From Desulfovibrio inopinatus DSM 10711 (lineage in GTDB: Bacteria > Desulfobacterota > Desulfovibrionia > Desulfovibrionales > Desulfovibrionaceae), in contig NZ_KE386882.1 of NCBI RefSeq assembly GCF_000429305.1, positions 62,001 through 126,000 on the forward strand: 64,000 nucleotides of DNA, read 5' to 3'. A program made the translations under genes and the position numbers. This document shows positions 54,838 through 63,540 of the stretch, in pieces; the first letter of the stretch is position 1; each line of letters begins with the position of its first letter. The notes under the pieces were generated by a model. It was not told the DNA's origin and searched no databases. It saw nothing but the letters and a program-made list of their open reading frames with translations.

Positions 54838-55830
54838 TTAGCCGAGATAGAACGCGCTATCCGGCAATTTACCGCCAACCAGTTTCGGAGACATTTCCAT
54901 CAGCGCCGAATAATAAAATTCAAGATCTTTTCTCGCTTCCACAGCCGGAGTGCGGCGAATGGGGAAGCGTTCCAAGGATTTTTGCAGCACTGGTGCCTTG
55001 AGCGAAAACAACTCGGCAAATTCTTTGGCAGCTTCGGCCGGGTGTGCGTTGATCCACGATACATTGGCTCCAATGGCTGTCGTGATCGCCTGGATCAACT
55101 GGGGATGATCGTTTGCGAGCGCTGCTTGGCAAATGGTTGCCCCAAGAGGGATATACGAGGACCGACCGGTCACGCGCTCCCAGATCTCCTGCAACACGAT
55201 TTGATTGATCGCCAAGCCTTGCGATTTGCCTTTCATGAGCGCTGCGGTGGCTGCCGGTTCGGGAAGCAACACCGTGTCGGCCCGTTTGGATAAAAACATC
55301 TGTAAGGCTTCAAAGGGCGAATCCACATAAGAAAACGTCACATCCGTATCTGGGTTCAAACCTTCTTTCTGCAACAGATAGCGGGTAATCACATCGGGAA
55401 TATCTCCCCGGTAAAACACGACAATGGTCTTTCCCTTGAGGCTCTTGAACGATGTTACCGCGGTATCAGTACTGAGCACACTCAAGATTCCGCCATTGTT
55501 CACGTCGAGCAGCCGAACCGGTACGTTTTTATTGTACAAAATTGCAGCCGCATTCGCCGGTGTCGCGACCACGCTGACTTCACCGGAAACAATCCAGGTC
55601 CGCATGATATCGGGATTGCGCCATTGCTTGACGTCGATGGTCGGGACGAGTTCCGTCACACCGGGCTGTTTCCCAAGACGTGCCAAGGGCATAGTCAACG
55701 GTGCCGGAGGACCGGCGACAGCAAGTTTCGACGGCATTTCGGCCGCGTGTAAGCACCCGACAAACGAGGGAAACAAGGGCAACAGTGCGGTCCCCGCACT
55801 CAAGGCAAGAAAACGTCTGCGACTGATCAT
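54838..55830 (-). CDS. ABC transporter solute-binding protein, NrtA/SsuA type, Tat-exported
   Basis: A 330-residue periplasmic binding protein. The ATG at 55830 has AAGGAG nine bases upstream; an open frame extends upstream without signal. The N-terminus MISRRRFLALSAGTALLPLF carries a twin-arginine signal. The body (QWRNPDIMRTWIVSGEVSVVATPANAAAILYNKNVPVRLLDVNN, GKTIVVFYRGDIPD, LLQKEGLNPDTDVTFSYVD, ADTVLLPEPAATAALMKG) is of the NMT1/OpuAC-like class that binds sulfonates, nitrate, bicarbonate or thiamine precursors. The ligand is not deducible. First gene of the operon. Confidence 0.9.
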   Translation of the reverse strand: MISRRRFLALSAGTALLPLFPSFVGCLHAAEMPSKLAVAGPPAPLTMPLARLGKQPGVTELVPTIDVKQWRNPDIMRTWIVSGEVSVVATPANAAAILYNKNVPVRLLDVNNGGILSVLSTDTAVTSFKSLKGKTIVVFYRGDIPDVITRYLLQKEGLNPDTDVTFSYVDSPFEALQMFLSKRADTVLLPEPAATAALMKGKSQGLAINQIVLQEIWERVTGRSSYIPLGATICQAALANDHPQLIQAITTAIGANVSWINAHPAEAAKEFAELFSLKAPVLQKSLERFPIRRTPAVEARKDLEFYYSALMEMSPKLVGGKLPDSAFYLG

Positions 55831-56220
55831 CCTGAATATCTCCTTGATCAAACTCTGACGCGCTTTCTCCAACCACACGACACAATGCATACTCACATGG
55901 TATGCATCCATTTTTTCGTTATATCGAAGAAATACAGATGCAACACCACGGTATACGACTTCGGTATGACCGATCTTTACCCATGCTCGAGCAAACGAAG
56001 CAGAACAAGAACGGGAGAAAGCAAAGCGCGATGTTCAAAACGATATGCTTTTTCTGAATTCAAAAGACAATATCGTTATAAATAACGCACAATCAAGGGA
56101 TATCCTCTTTATATCACTATTTTTTACATATCCGTGTCAAGTCAACTCCATGTCTGCATGATAATATAAAAAGATGTTCAAAAATGTTCATAGCGAATAC
56201 ACATCCCGTCATGCATGATG
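55831..56220. other. Intergenic region upstream of the ABC importer operon
   Basis: About 390 AT-rich bases between two minus-strand genes. They hold the hairpin at 55885-55907 and an 8-base inverted repeat AACGATAT (56039-56046) / ATATCGTT (56070-56077), which could be promoter-linked. No gene is convincing; short open frames lack ribosome binding sites. Confidence 0.5.
55885..55907. promoter_or_regulatory. Palindrome in leader of the ABC importer operon
   Basis: ATGCATAC-tcacatg-GTATGCAT is a perfect 8-base inverted repeat with a seven-base spacer, 55 bases upstream of the binding protein ATG. It could be an operator or an RNA hairpin. Confidence 0.45.
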
Positions 56221-57528
56221 TCAAACCACAGGACGTACTTGGGGATTCGTTGCAGACTCCCTCCTGTGATGTGTCGTATCTCGGATAAGTATGGAAATCA
56301 GACAAGCTAACGCCAAACAGATGGGAATCACGACTAAGGCACGTTGGTAATCCTGAACCGTATACACACGCACACCGTTCACGGTTTCTCCCTGCCATCC
56401 GGCATCAAGCAGCATGCCTACACCACGTTGAAAAATCATCCCGCCAAGCATAGCCAGCATATTAATGAATGCGACAGCGGTTCCTACGGCACTCTTGACA
56501 GAAACATCGCTTGCAATGACAAAGGTCAAACTCTGCGTGGCTGAAAACATACCGAACGCGATAAGCATCGCACTCAGAACAGGAAATGAAATACCGGGAA
56601 CATACAAAGCAATGAGAATAAGTCCACATGCCAAGGCACTCCCGACAGTAATGACTCTGGCCCGACGTTGAAGTCGGTCGGAAATATGGCCGGCTAATGG
56701 TGAACCGATTGCCCAACCGATAAAGATCATAGAGTCGAGAATCGCAGCCTTTGAGAGGGGATAATTGTTCAACTTTTGAAAAAACGGTACACCCCAAAGT
56801 TCGGCCAACACACTGGTGGGCAAGAACATGAGAAAGCTGATGGCGCCGGCACCCCATACCCGTGGATGCGTGGCAACGTCTCGCAATTGCCTGAGACAGT
56901 CGGACACGCAGCCGACATGATGCCCTTCTCCACCGGTAGGCTTTTTCCCGGCAGGCGAGTACAATGCCGCGATGAATGCAAGGAGTAAAACGCCCCCCAT
57001 CCCGGAAAAAATAATAAGCACATGCCGCCACCCCAAGCTGTTGACGACTTCACCGAGAGCTGCTTCGCCAAATGCCGCGCCCAAAAATCCCAATGTGGAA
57101 CCTAAACCGATAAAAAATGCAAATCGTTCTTTAGGCAACCACAACGCGACCAATTTAATCATGGCGACAAAAGCGAATGCAGATCCCGTACCTTGCAAAA
57201 AACGGCCAATTGCGGCTTGCTCAAGCTGGTCGGCCGAAGCAATGACCAATGATCCACCAGCACAGAACAAAATCGCCAGTGGCAACACATGACGAAGTTT
57301 AAACCGGTCGACAACCATACCGACAACGAGCTGTAAAGGAGTGTAGGCATAGAGATAAAAAGCGGTCAGCCCACCAAAACTCGTGGCATCGATAGCAAAA
57401 GCCTTCATGAGTTGTTCGCTCATGACGCTTGGCCCGATGCGGAGAAAGTACTCGTAACAATAAAAGAACGCCCCTAAACCAAAAACAAACAGACCGAAGA
57501 AACGCGTGTGGGAGGCTGTGCGGGACAT
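56221..57528 (-). CDS. MFS transporter
   Basis: A 435-residue polytopic protein with 12 predicted membrane helices in two bundles. Loop motifs of the major facilitator superfamily are seen: YAYTPLQLVVGMVVDRFKLRHVLP (loop 2-3 with D-R-x2-R-type spacing), RFLQGTGSAFAFVAMIKLVALW, and GWAIGSPLAGHISDRLQRRARVI in the second half. This arrangement is typical of organic anion/sugar-phosphate-like facilitators; no substrate can be named. It diverges from the reductase gene at 57.75 kb. Confidence 0.92.
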   Translation of the reverse strand: MSRTASHTRFFGLFVFGLGAFFYCYEYFLRIGPSVMSEQLMKAFAIDATSFGGLTAFYLYAYTPLQLVVGMVVDRFKLRHVLPLAILFCAGGSLVIASADQLEQAAIGRFLQGTGSAFAFVAMIKLVALWLPKERFAFFIGLGSTLGFLGAAFGEAALGEVVNSLGWRHVLIIFSGMGGVLLLAFIAALYSPAGKKPTGGEGHHVGCVSDCLRQLRDVATHPRVWGAGAISFLMFLPTSVLAELWGVPFFQKLNNYPLSKAAILDSMIFIGWAIGSPLAGHISDRLQRRARVITVGSALACGLILIALYVPGISFPVLSAMLIAFGMFSATQSLTFVIASDVSVKSAVGTAVAFINMLAMLGGMIFQRGVGMLLDAGWQGETVNGVRVYTVQDYQRALVVIPICLALACLISILIRDTTHHRRESATNPQVRPVV

Positions 57529-57750
57529 GGAAGGGCTCCTGGCTGATTAGATAACAAGAGATACATTACCGCAACATGGTATTCGAGTGTATTATGAAGG
57601 GAAACAACGAAGAAACGCAATGAGAAATGGTTGGCAGGCGACTATAACTCTGCTTGCATGGCAACGCTGTTGATGTATCGGTAATCCCAAATCACGCTGA
57701 CAGCATATAACAGAGTAAAATAAACGATTCCGAATTGACGAGGAGCGCAC

Positions 57751-58857
57751 ATGAAAATTTTCGACCCCATATCTCTTGCCGGGCTGTCGCAGTCCAACCG
57801 TCTGTGGCGCTCGGCAACGAACGAGAAAATGGCCGACGATGATGGACGACCCAATGAAGCGTATATCCACCTGTATGAAAAATTGGCACAAGGGGGCGTC
57901 GGACTCATCGTGACAGGGTGTGCAACGGTCATGTCCGAGGAGCAACCCAGCCCCAATATGCTTGCAGTCGATCGTGACGATCTTATTCCCGATTTGACGC
58001 GCTTCACGACACGCGTCCATGCAGCCGGAGGAAAAATTTGCGCCCAGATCATGGCCGGCGGCCCACAAACAATTTACCAGCAGGATAGCCGTATCGCCTA
58101 TGGCCCTTCAGCCGTAGCGCATCCTCTCTACGGCACGATACCGAAAGAGATGACGCACGACGACATTGCCATGTTTGTCGATGCCTTTGGCCAAGCAGCC
58201 AGGCGAGTTCAGGAAGCCGGATTCGATGCCGTCCAAATCCATGGCGCACATGGCTATCTTGTGAGTTGCTTCCTGACTCCCTTCTTCAATCGGCGCACCG
58301 ATGCATACGGCGGCTCCATCGAAAATCGCGGACGTTTCCTCCTCGAAATATTGGATGCTATTCGATCAACAGTCGGGTCTGACTTTCCAGTATTCGTCAA
58401 AATGCATGGGAGTGATCATCGTCCGAGCCAAGGGTTCACGCTCGAAGACGCTCTTGTCATAGCCCAAGCTCTGGAGTCACATGGACTTGATGCAGTGGAA
58501 ATCAGTGGTGGATATATGTCGGCCGACTGGGCAACCTCGCCTATGCGCCCACAAATTATTCGTCAGGAAAAGCAATCGTATTTTGCAAAAGATGCCGCCG
58601 CAATAGCCGAAGTTGTGTCTATCCCGGTTATTTCCACCGGAGGGCATCGCTCCCCCGAGGTGCTCAATGCACTCCTCCATACAACCCGGATAGCCGGGTT
58701 CGGCATGTCGCGAACACTCCTCAGCGAACCAGACCTCCCCCACAAATGGCGCCATGGATATACCGGGCTGCCCCGTTGCGTTTCATGCAACAAGTGTTTC
58801 GGTGAAGATGTCAATATGTGTATCCTGGATCGAGAAAAAGAACCTCTTCAAAAATAG
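57751..58857 (+). CDS. NADH:flavin oxidoreductase of the Old Yellow Enzyme family
   Basis: A 368-residue TIM-barrel flavoenzyme that binds FMN and reduces activated double bonds or related substrates. Family motifs: GFDAVQIHGAHGYLVSCFLTPFFNRRTDAYGGSIENRGRFLLEI (the active-site His-Asn-type H-G-A-H block), then FVKMHGSDH, VSIPVISTGGH and GFGMSRTLLSEPDLP. The C-terminus has a cysteine cluster, CVSCNKCF and a later Cys, resembling the four-cysteine [4Fe-4S] motif of 2,4-dienoyl-CoA-reductase-type members, but the second flavin domain is absent. GAGGAG lies before the ATG. Confidence 0.92.
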   Translation: MKIFDPISLAGLSQSNRLWRSATNEKMADDDGRPNEAYIHLYEKLAQGGVGLIVTGCATVMSEEQPSPNMLAVDRDDLIPDLTRFTTRVHAAGGKICAQIMAGGPQTIYQQDSRIAYGPSAVAHPLYGTIPKEMTHDDIAMFVDAFGQAARRVQEAGFDAVQIHGAHGYLVSCFLTPFFNRRTDAYGGSIENRGRFLLEILDAIRSTVGSDFPVFVKMHGSDHRPSQGFTLEDALVIAQALESHGLDAVEISGGYMSADWATSPMRPQIIRQEKQSYFAKDAAAIAEVVSIPVISTGGHRSPEVLNALLHTTRIAGFGMSRTLLSEPDLPHKWRHGYTGLPRCVSCNKCFGEDVNMCILDREKEPLQK

Positions 58858-58860
58858 GAA

Positions 58861-58905
58861 AAAGTCGATGCGATGCCACGACTCATGCGGCTTCACATCG
58901 ACTTT
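58861..58905 (+). terminator. Hairpin after the Old Yellow Enzyme gene
   Basis: AAAGTCGATG (58861-58870) pairs with CATCGACTTT (58896-58905) around a 25-base loop that itself contains GCC/GGC pairing. It begins four bases after the stop, a weak terminator or 3' structure without a T-run. Confidence 0.55.
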
Positions 58906-59650
58906 GAGATACAGCCAACGCTCCGTTCTCTCTGTTCACGTTTCCGCCCGCGTTACATGGAAACGCAAACACGTGAGTTCGCAACGTGAAGGCTCTATTC
59001 ACCTCTGTTCAGTACGCAAACGCTATTTTCCAGTCCAATACCACTGGAACAGAAACAACTTTTGTCGTTCAACGCACTTTGCAAGCATTGCGTTCCACAT
59101 GCCCCCCAGCATGCAAGCTTGCAAAATAATACTATTAAGTAACAGAGCAGTATGTAACGTCAAGTTTTTTTGAAGTAGAAAGAGCTGTTCTTCAGAAAAT
59201 ATCCTACCACAAAAATTGAAGATGATAAAATCACCTTATGAACTTAACACAAATACCGCAATACTAAAAACAATTCTTTATTACTCAAACAACGCATTTA
59301 ATGCAATACGAATGACATCAAACTCAACACCGTCCAATGCACATACAAATTCAGTTTTGTTCTCTATCATTTTCAACACAAAGCATCCCTAAAAGCCTAC
59401 CGCATCAGAGTGAAAACAATGACGTATCCGACACGAGCGCCTTGGATATCTCTGCGAGAGGTCTACAGAAGTAGGAAACAGGGTAACGTATCTCGTTATG
59501 ACGGGTAAACGCATCTTGAATACAGCGATAACGTTACGTTTTCTAATGATGTACGATGATGAGCTTGAACAACGCGCTCATTGCTACACTGCAGAATTTG
59601 CATGGAAGCACAGTATGTTACGTTTGGAAGGGAAGGAGGCAAGCAAAAAC
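58906..59650. other. Long intergenic region without a convincing gene
   Basis: About 750 bases with a markedly AT-rich core (59140-59400). Open frames are short, lack ribosome binding sites and end in or overlap the uppS terminator. I see no tRNA, repeat or transposase remnant. Confidence 0.5.
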
Positions 59651-59662
59651 GAAATCGCAAAA

Positions 59663-59704
59663 AAAACCGGGGGAAGCGACTACAAAACGATATCCCCCGG
59701 TTTT
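59663..59704 (-). terminator. Intrinsic terminator after uppS
   Basis: A 12-base-pair stem (AAAACCGGGGGA / TCCCCCGGTTTT) with an 18-base loop lies 20 bases after the uppS stop on the minus strand, and is followed there by a run of Ts. It ends the pyrH-frr-uppS transcript. Confidence 0.9.
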
Positions 59705-59723
59705 CAGTTCATTTTCATAGTAT

Positions 59724-60443
59724 TCAACCGGACGCCTGGCTGCCTGTAAGGCCGAACCGGCGTTGTCTTCCGGTAAAGTCAGCCAACGCCTTGTCAAACT
59801 CTTCAGGCGTGAAATCAGGCCAGTAGACCGTGGTAAAATACAATTCGCTATAGGCAGCCTGAAACAGGAGATAATTGGATAAGCGTTGTTCGCCACTTGT
59901 CCGAATAACAAGATCGGGATCAGGCTGGCCGCAGGTGTAGAGCTGACTGGAAAACGTCTCTTCGGTCACGTCTTCGGGTCGAACACCCTGTTCAATAAGC
60001 CGTCTGGCCGCACGAAGAATCTCATCGCGTCCAGAATAATTGAGTGCCAGGTTCAGCACCATGGCGTCGCCATTTTCGGTCTTTTTCTGAACATGCTCAA
60101 GGGTCATTCGAGCCGGAGCGGGGAGACTTGAAATATCTCCCAGCACCTTGAGACGGATGGATTGCTCAAGCAAGCTTTTGAGTTCGCTATTGAGAAACAT
60201 GCGCAACAGGTCGAACAAAAAGCGCACTTCATCCTTGGGCCGTCCCCAATTTTCCTTGGAGAAGGTGTACAGCGTCAGATGACCGATGCCGAGTTCTCGG
60301 CAATGGGTGACGATGGCCTTGGCGGCTTCGGTGCCCTGTTTGTGTCCATCACTCCGGGAGAGACCGCGTTTAGCGGCCCATCTGCCGTTGCCGTCCATGA
60401 TGATGGCCACGTGCTTTGGCATGATTGTCGCAGCCAGTGTCAA
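59724..60443 (-). CDS. uppS: Isoprenyl transferase / undecaprenyl diphosphate synthase
   Basis: Condenses isopentenyl diphosphate units onto farnesyl diphosphate to give the C55 lipid carrier for peptidoglycan. A 239-residue cis-prenyltransferase with [30 protein letters not shown] (catalytic Asp at MDGNGRWA) and [34 protein letters not shown] near the end. Overlaps frr by four bases. It closes the operon. Confidence 0.97.
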   Translation of the reverse strand: MTLAATIMPKHVAIIMDGNGRWAAKRGLSRSDGHKQGTEAAKAIVTHCRELGIGHLTLYTFSKENWGRPKDEVRFLFDLLRMFLNSELKSLLEQSIRLKVLGDISSLPAPARMTLEHVQKKTENGDAMVLNLALNYSGRDEILRAARRLIEQGVRPEDVTEETFSSQLYTCGQPDPDLVIRTSGEQRLSNYLLFQAAYSELYFTTVYWPDFTPEEFDKALADFTGRQRRFGLTGSQASG

Positions 60444-60994
60444 ATCTCCATGATTTCTTTTTCTTTGGTGGCAAGAGCATCATCCGATTTCTTTACATAG
60501 GCATCGGTGAGCTTTTGGACTTCATCCTGTCCCTTATGCATGTCGTCTTCGGAAATTTCCTTGTCGTTCTTTTTCTTCTTTAACGATTCGTTCGCGTCGC
60601 GACGAATGTTACGAACAGCGACTTTGGCCTCTTCCGTATATTTTTTGGCGACTTTCACAAGTTCACGACGTCGGTCTTCCGTCAGCGGAGGGATACCGAT
60701 ACGAATAATTTTTCCATCATTGACTGGAGTCAAACCGAGATCCGACTTCAAAATCGCCTTTTCCACAGCAGCAAACGCCGACTTATCCCAAGGCTGAATG
60801 GTGACCGTACGGCTATCGGGCGTAGACAATGACGCCAACTGGTCGATGGGTGTCGGAGTGCCATAGTAATCGACCTTGATCCCGTCGAGGAGTGCGGTAG
60901 AAGCGCGCCCGGTACGCAGTCGCGAAAATTCGCGATCCAGACTGCTTAGCGCTTTTTCCATCCGATCTTCGGCATCCATGAGGATTTCTTCCAT
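60440..60994 (-). CDS. frr: Ribosome recycling factor
   Basis: With EF-G, releases the post-termination ribosome from mRNA. A 184-residue protein of the usual length. Conserved blocks: [52 protein letters not shown], and [40 protein letters not shown]. Its ATG overlaps the pyrH stop by one base; it is followed directly by uppS. Confidence 0.98.
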   Translation of the reverse strand: MEEILMDAEDRMEKALSSLDREFSRLRTGRASTALLDGIKVDYYGTPTPIDQLASLSTPDSRTVTIQPWDKSAFAAVEKAILKSDLGLTPVNDGKIIRIGIPPLTEDRRRELVKVAKKYTEEAKVAVRNIRRDANESLKKKKNDKEISEDDMHKGQDEVQKLTDAYVKKSDDALATKEKEIMEI

Positions 60995-61716
60995 TACTTT
61001 CCTCCTTCTACAGTGGTTCCCACTTCTTCACCCATGACCACGCGGTCCAAATTCCCTCGGGTGAACATATTGAAAACGACGATGGGCATATTATTGTCCA
61101 TGGCCAAAGAAATGGCCGTGGAGTCCATAACCCGGAGCTGGCGTTCCAATACGTCCATATAGGTCAGTCGGTCAAATTTGACGGCATCCTTGTGCTTCAT
61201 GGGGTCTTTGTCGTATACGCCGTCGACCTTGGTCCCCTTGATAATCGCCTCGCATTTGAGTTCCATGGCCCGAAGCGCGGCGGCGGTGTCCGTAGTAAAA
61301 TACGGATTACCGGTTCCTGCTGCGCAAATGACGACGCGGCCTTTTTCAAGATGGCGCACGGCACGACGTCGGATATAAGGTTCACAGACTTCCCGCATTG
61401 AGATGGCCGAAAGGACCCGTGTCTGTAACCCTTGCTTTTCCAAGGCGTCTTGCACAGCCAACGCATTCATGACGGTAGCCAGCATGCCCATATAATCGGC
61501 AGACGAACGTTCCATTCCTGCGGCTGATGATGAAACGCCGCGAAAAATATTACCGCCCCCGATGACCAGCGAAAGCTGCAGACCTTTCTCAACGGTCTTG
61601 GCGATTTCTTCACAAAAGCCGGTAATCGTGGCCGGATCCACGCCGTATTCAGCCGGACCAGCCAGGGCTTCGCCGCTGAGTTTGAATAATACCCGGGAAT
61701 AGCGCAGTTTGTCCAT
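60994..61716 (-). CDS. pyrH: UMP kinase
   Basis: Phosphorylates UMP to UDP in pyrimidine nucleotide synthesis; cytosolic hexamer regulated by GTP and UTP. A 240-residue amino acid kinase family enzyme: [22 protein letters not shown], a UMP-binding segment [21 protein letters not shown] and [39 protein letters not shown] are present. It stands between the tsf terminator and frr. Confidence 0.98.
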   Translation of the reverse strand: MDKLRYSRVLFKLSGEALAGPAEYGVDPATITGFCEEIAKTVEKGLQLSLVIGGGNIFRGVSSSAAGMERSSADYMGMLATVMNALAVQDALEKQGLQTRVLSAISMREVCEPYIRRRAVRHLEKGRVVICAAGTGNPYFTTDTAAALRAMELKCEAIIKGTKVDGVYDKDPMKHKDAVKFDRLTYMDVLERQLRVMDSTAISLAMDNNMPIVVFNMFTRGNLDRVVMGEEVGTTVEGGK

Positions 61717-61760
61717 ACATCCTTGCCTTTATTCGGTTTCCGTCTGGGAATTGGCCAAAA

Positions 61761-61784
61761 AAAACGGGCCTTACGGCCCGTTGT
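61761..61784 (-). terminator. Intrinsic terminator after tsf
   Basis: AACGGGCC (61763-61770) pairs with GGCCCGTT (61775-61782) with a four-base loop; on the minus strand it is followed by a run of eight Ts. It separates tsf from pyrH, which therefore needs read-through or its own promoter. Confidence 0.9.
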
Positions 61785-61799
61785 CCTGTGGCATTCGAG

Positions 61800-62414
61800 C
61801 TATTCGCCCTCTTGGGCGTCATCACCCAGAGCCATCCGGGTAAACCGGCCTATCTGGATGTTTTCGCCGAGAACCGCAATGGTTTCATTCAAAAGATCCT
61901 GAATGCTCTGTTTATCGTCCTTAATGAACGGCTGGTCAAGCAGGCAGACTTCTTTGTACAACTTTTTCAGGCGGCCTTCGACAATCTTTTCAGCGATTTT
62001 CTCGGGCTTGCCTTCTTCCATTGCCTGCTTCTTGAAAATTTCTTTTTCCTTTTCAAGAAGGTCGGCCGGAACCTGGTCGGAACTCAAGCACACGGGGCTG
62101 GTTGCAGCAACCTGCATGGCCACGTTCTTGGCAAATTCCTGGAACTTATCGGATTTGGCAACAAAGTCGGTTTCGCATTTGATCTCAACGAGAACGGCAA
62201 TTTTGCCATTGGAGTGAATATACGAACCAATGAGGCCTTCGCTGGTAGCGCGGCCAGCCTTTTTAGCGGCTTTGGCAAGGCCTTTTTCGCGCAGGTAGGC
62301 GACAGCCTTTTCTTCGTCGCCCTGCGTTTCGCTCAAGGCTTTTTTGCAGTCCATCATCCCGGCGCCGGTCTTATCGCGCAGGGTTTTCACCATTTGGGCG
62401 GTGATGGCGGCCAT
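61800..62414 (-). CDS. tsf: Translation elongation factor Ts
   Basis: Guanine nucleotide exchange factor of EF-Tu. The start ATG at 62414 has AAAGGAG close upstream; an in-frame extension toward rpsB is non-coding. The 204-residue protein is of the shorter bacterial form and begins MAAITAQMVKTLRDKTGAGMMDCKKALSE, with the TDFVA motif in IKCETDFVAKSDKFQ. Confidence 0.97.
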   Translation of the reverse strand: MAAITAQMVKTLRDKTGAGMMDCKKALSETQGDEEKAVAYLREKGLAKAAKKAGRATSEGLIGSYIHSNGKIAVLVEIKCETDFVAKSDKFQEFAKNVAMQVAATSPVCLSSDQVPADLLEKEKEIFKKQAMEEGKPEKIAEKIVEGRLKKLYKEVCLLDQPFIKDDKQSIQDLLNETIAVLGENIQIGRFTRMALGDDAQEGE

Positions 62415-62482
62415 GGCATTCTCCTTTGATCTTGGGTCGTCGTATTGTCGTATAAAAAAGGAACCGGATTCCTGAGAAAAAG

Positions 62483-62507
62483 CGCCGGCCCGAAGGCCGG
62501 CGTCCAA
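62483..62507 (-). terminator. Hairpin between rpsB and tsf
   Basis: CGCCGGCC and GGCCGGCG (8-base stem, tetraloop TTCG on the minus strand) precede a short T-run (CTTTTTCTC). A partial terminator in the rpsB-tsf operon, which lets EF-Ts be made at lower level than S2. Confidence 0.85.
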
Positions 62508-62512
62508 GAGCC

Positions 62513-63295
62513 TTATTCGGCTGCTTTTTCCGCTTCGGCAGGAGCAGCTTCAGGCTTTTCAGCGGCTTTGGGTTCGGATGCAGCGTCTTTGTCAGCAACT
62601 TTGCTTTCTTTCATGCGGGCTTCACCTTCAAGGCAGGCGTCGGCCACGCTGGAAACAAACAATTTAATGGCACGAATAGCATCGTCGTTGCCCGGAATAA
62701 CGAAGTCGATGAGATCAGGATCGCAGTTGGTATCAACCACGGCAATCACGGTCAGTCCCAGCTTGCGGCATTCTTTGACCGCAATTTCTTCACGCTTGGG
62801 GTCAATGACAAACGCCACATCCGGAGGAGAGGTCATGTCTTTGATGCCGCCCAAGTTCAGGTTGAGCTTGTTCACTTCGCGGCCCATCATAACGGATTCC
62901 TTTTTGGTGTACCGCTTGATGGAGCCATCTTCAAACATGGTTTCCAATTTTTTCAGACGATCGATGCTGCCTTTGATGGTCTGGAAGTTGGTGAGCATAC
63001 CGCCCATCCAACGGTTGGTGACGTAGTACTGACCGGCACGGTCGGCTTCTTTCTTCACCGCTTCCTGGGCCTGGCGTTTCGTACCGACAAAAATCACCTT
63101 GCCACCATTAGCCACCACATCAACAATGTGGTCATGCGCTTTCTGAAACAGCTTCACGGTCTGCTGAAGGTCAATAATATGAATACCGTTTCTGGCACCG
63201 AAGATGTACGGACGCATTTTCGGGTTCCAACGGCGGGTCTGGTGACCGAAGTGGACACCAGTTTCCAGAAGCTGCTTCATGCTAACATAGGCCAT
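62513..63295 (-). CDS. rpsB: 30S ribosomal protein S2
   Basis: Component of the small ribosomal subunit. 260 residues from the ATG at 63295, preceded by AAAGGAG. Typical opening [44 protein letters not shown], then [18 protein letters not shown] and [21 protein letters not shown] low-complexity Ala/Glu/Lys tail (about 230-260) is added. Precedes tsf in the common order. Confidence 0.98.
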   Translation of the reverse strand: MAYVSMKQLLETGVHFGHQTRRWNPKMRPYIFGARNGIHIIDLQQTVKLFQKAHDHIVDVVANGGKVIFVGTKRQAQEAVKKEADRAGQYYVTNRWMGGMLTNFQTIKGSIDRLKKLETMFEDGSIKRYTKKESVMMGREVNKLNLNLGGIKDMTSPPDVAFVIDPKREEIAVKECRKLGLTVIAVVDTNCDPDLIDFVIPGNDDAIRAIKLFVSSVADACLEGEARMKESKVADKDAASEPKAAEKPEAAPAEAEKAAE

Positions 63296-63445
63296 GTCTA
63301 AACTCCTTTGGGTTGTTCCTCCACTTCGCTTCGTTATGTCCCCCAACCGGCCAAGCACAAACACGGACCGAGCCACGGCCCGCTTGGCATGATGTCCGGC
63401 ACCCAGGACCGAACGCGAAGTGTGCGTGATTTTAGAGAGCGCGGC

Positions 63446-63474
63446 TTTATACGTGACAACAACAAATAACGCAA
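63446..63474 (-). promoter_or_regulatory. Sigma-70 promoter of rpsB
   Basis: On the minus strand TTGCGT (63474-63469) and TATAAA (63451-63446) are separated by exactly 17 bases, giving a transcript start near 63440 and a leader of about 145 bases before rpsB. The leader could bind S2 for autoregulation, but I see no firm motif. Confidence 0.7.
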
Positions 63475-63487
63475 GACAAAAATGTAT

Positions 63488-63514
63488 CCCTGTGAGTCAT
63501 AAACACCCACCAGG
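63488..63514 (-). terminator. Hairpin after the amino acid ABC ATPase gene
   Basis: On the minus strand CCCTGGTGGG pairs imperfectly with the CTCACAGGG that follows, and then a T-rich stretch (ATACATTTTTG) comes. It is a probable terminator of the truncated ABC gene, just upstream of the rpsB promoter. Confidence 0.6.
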
Positions 63515-63540
63515 GACATCACCTTCTCAGGGAATGACGA

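Noticed and set aside
59498-59749. Possible gene upstream of the uppS terminator
   Set aside because: It runs into the uppS terminator and uppS 3' end on the other strand, with no recognisable domain.
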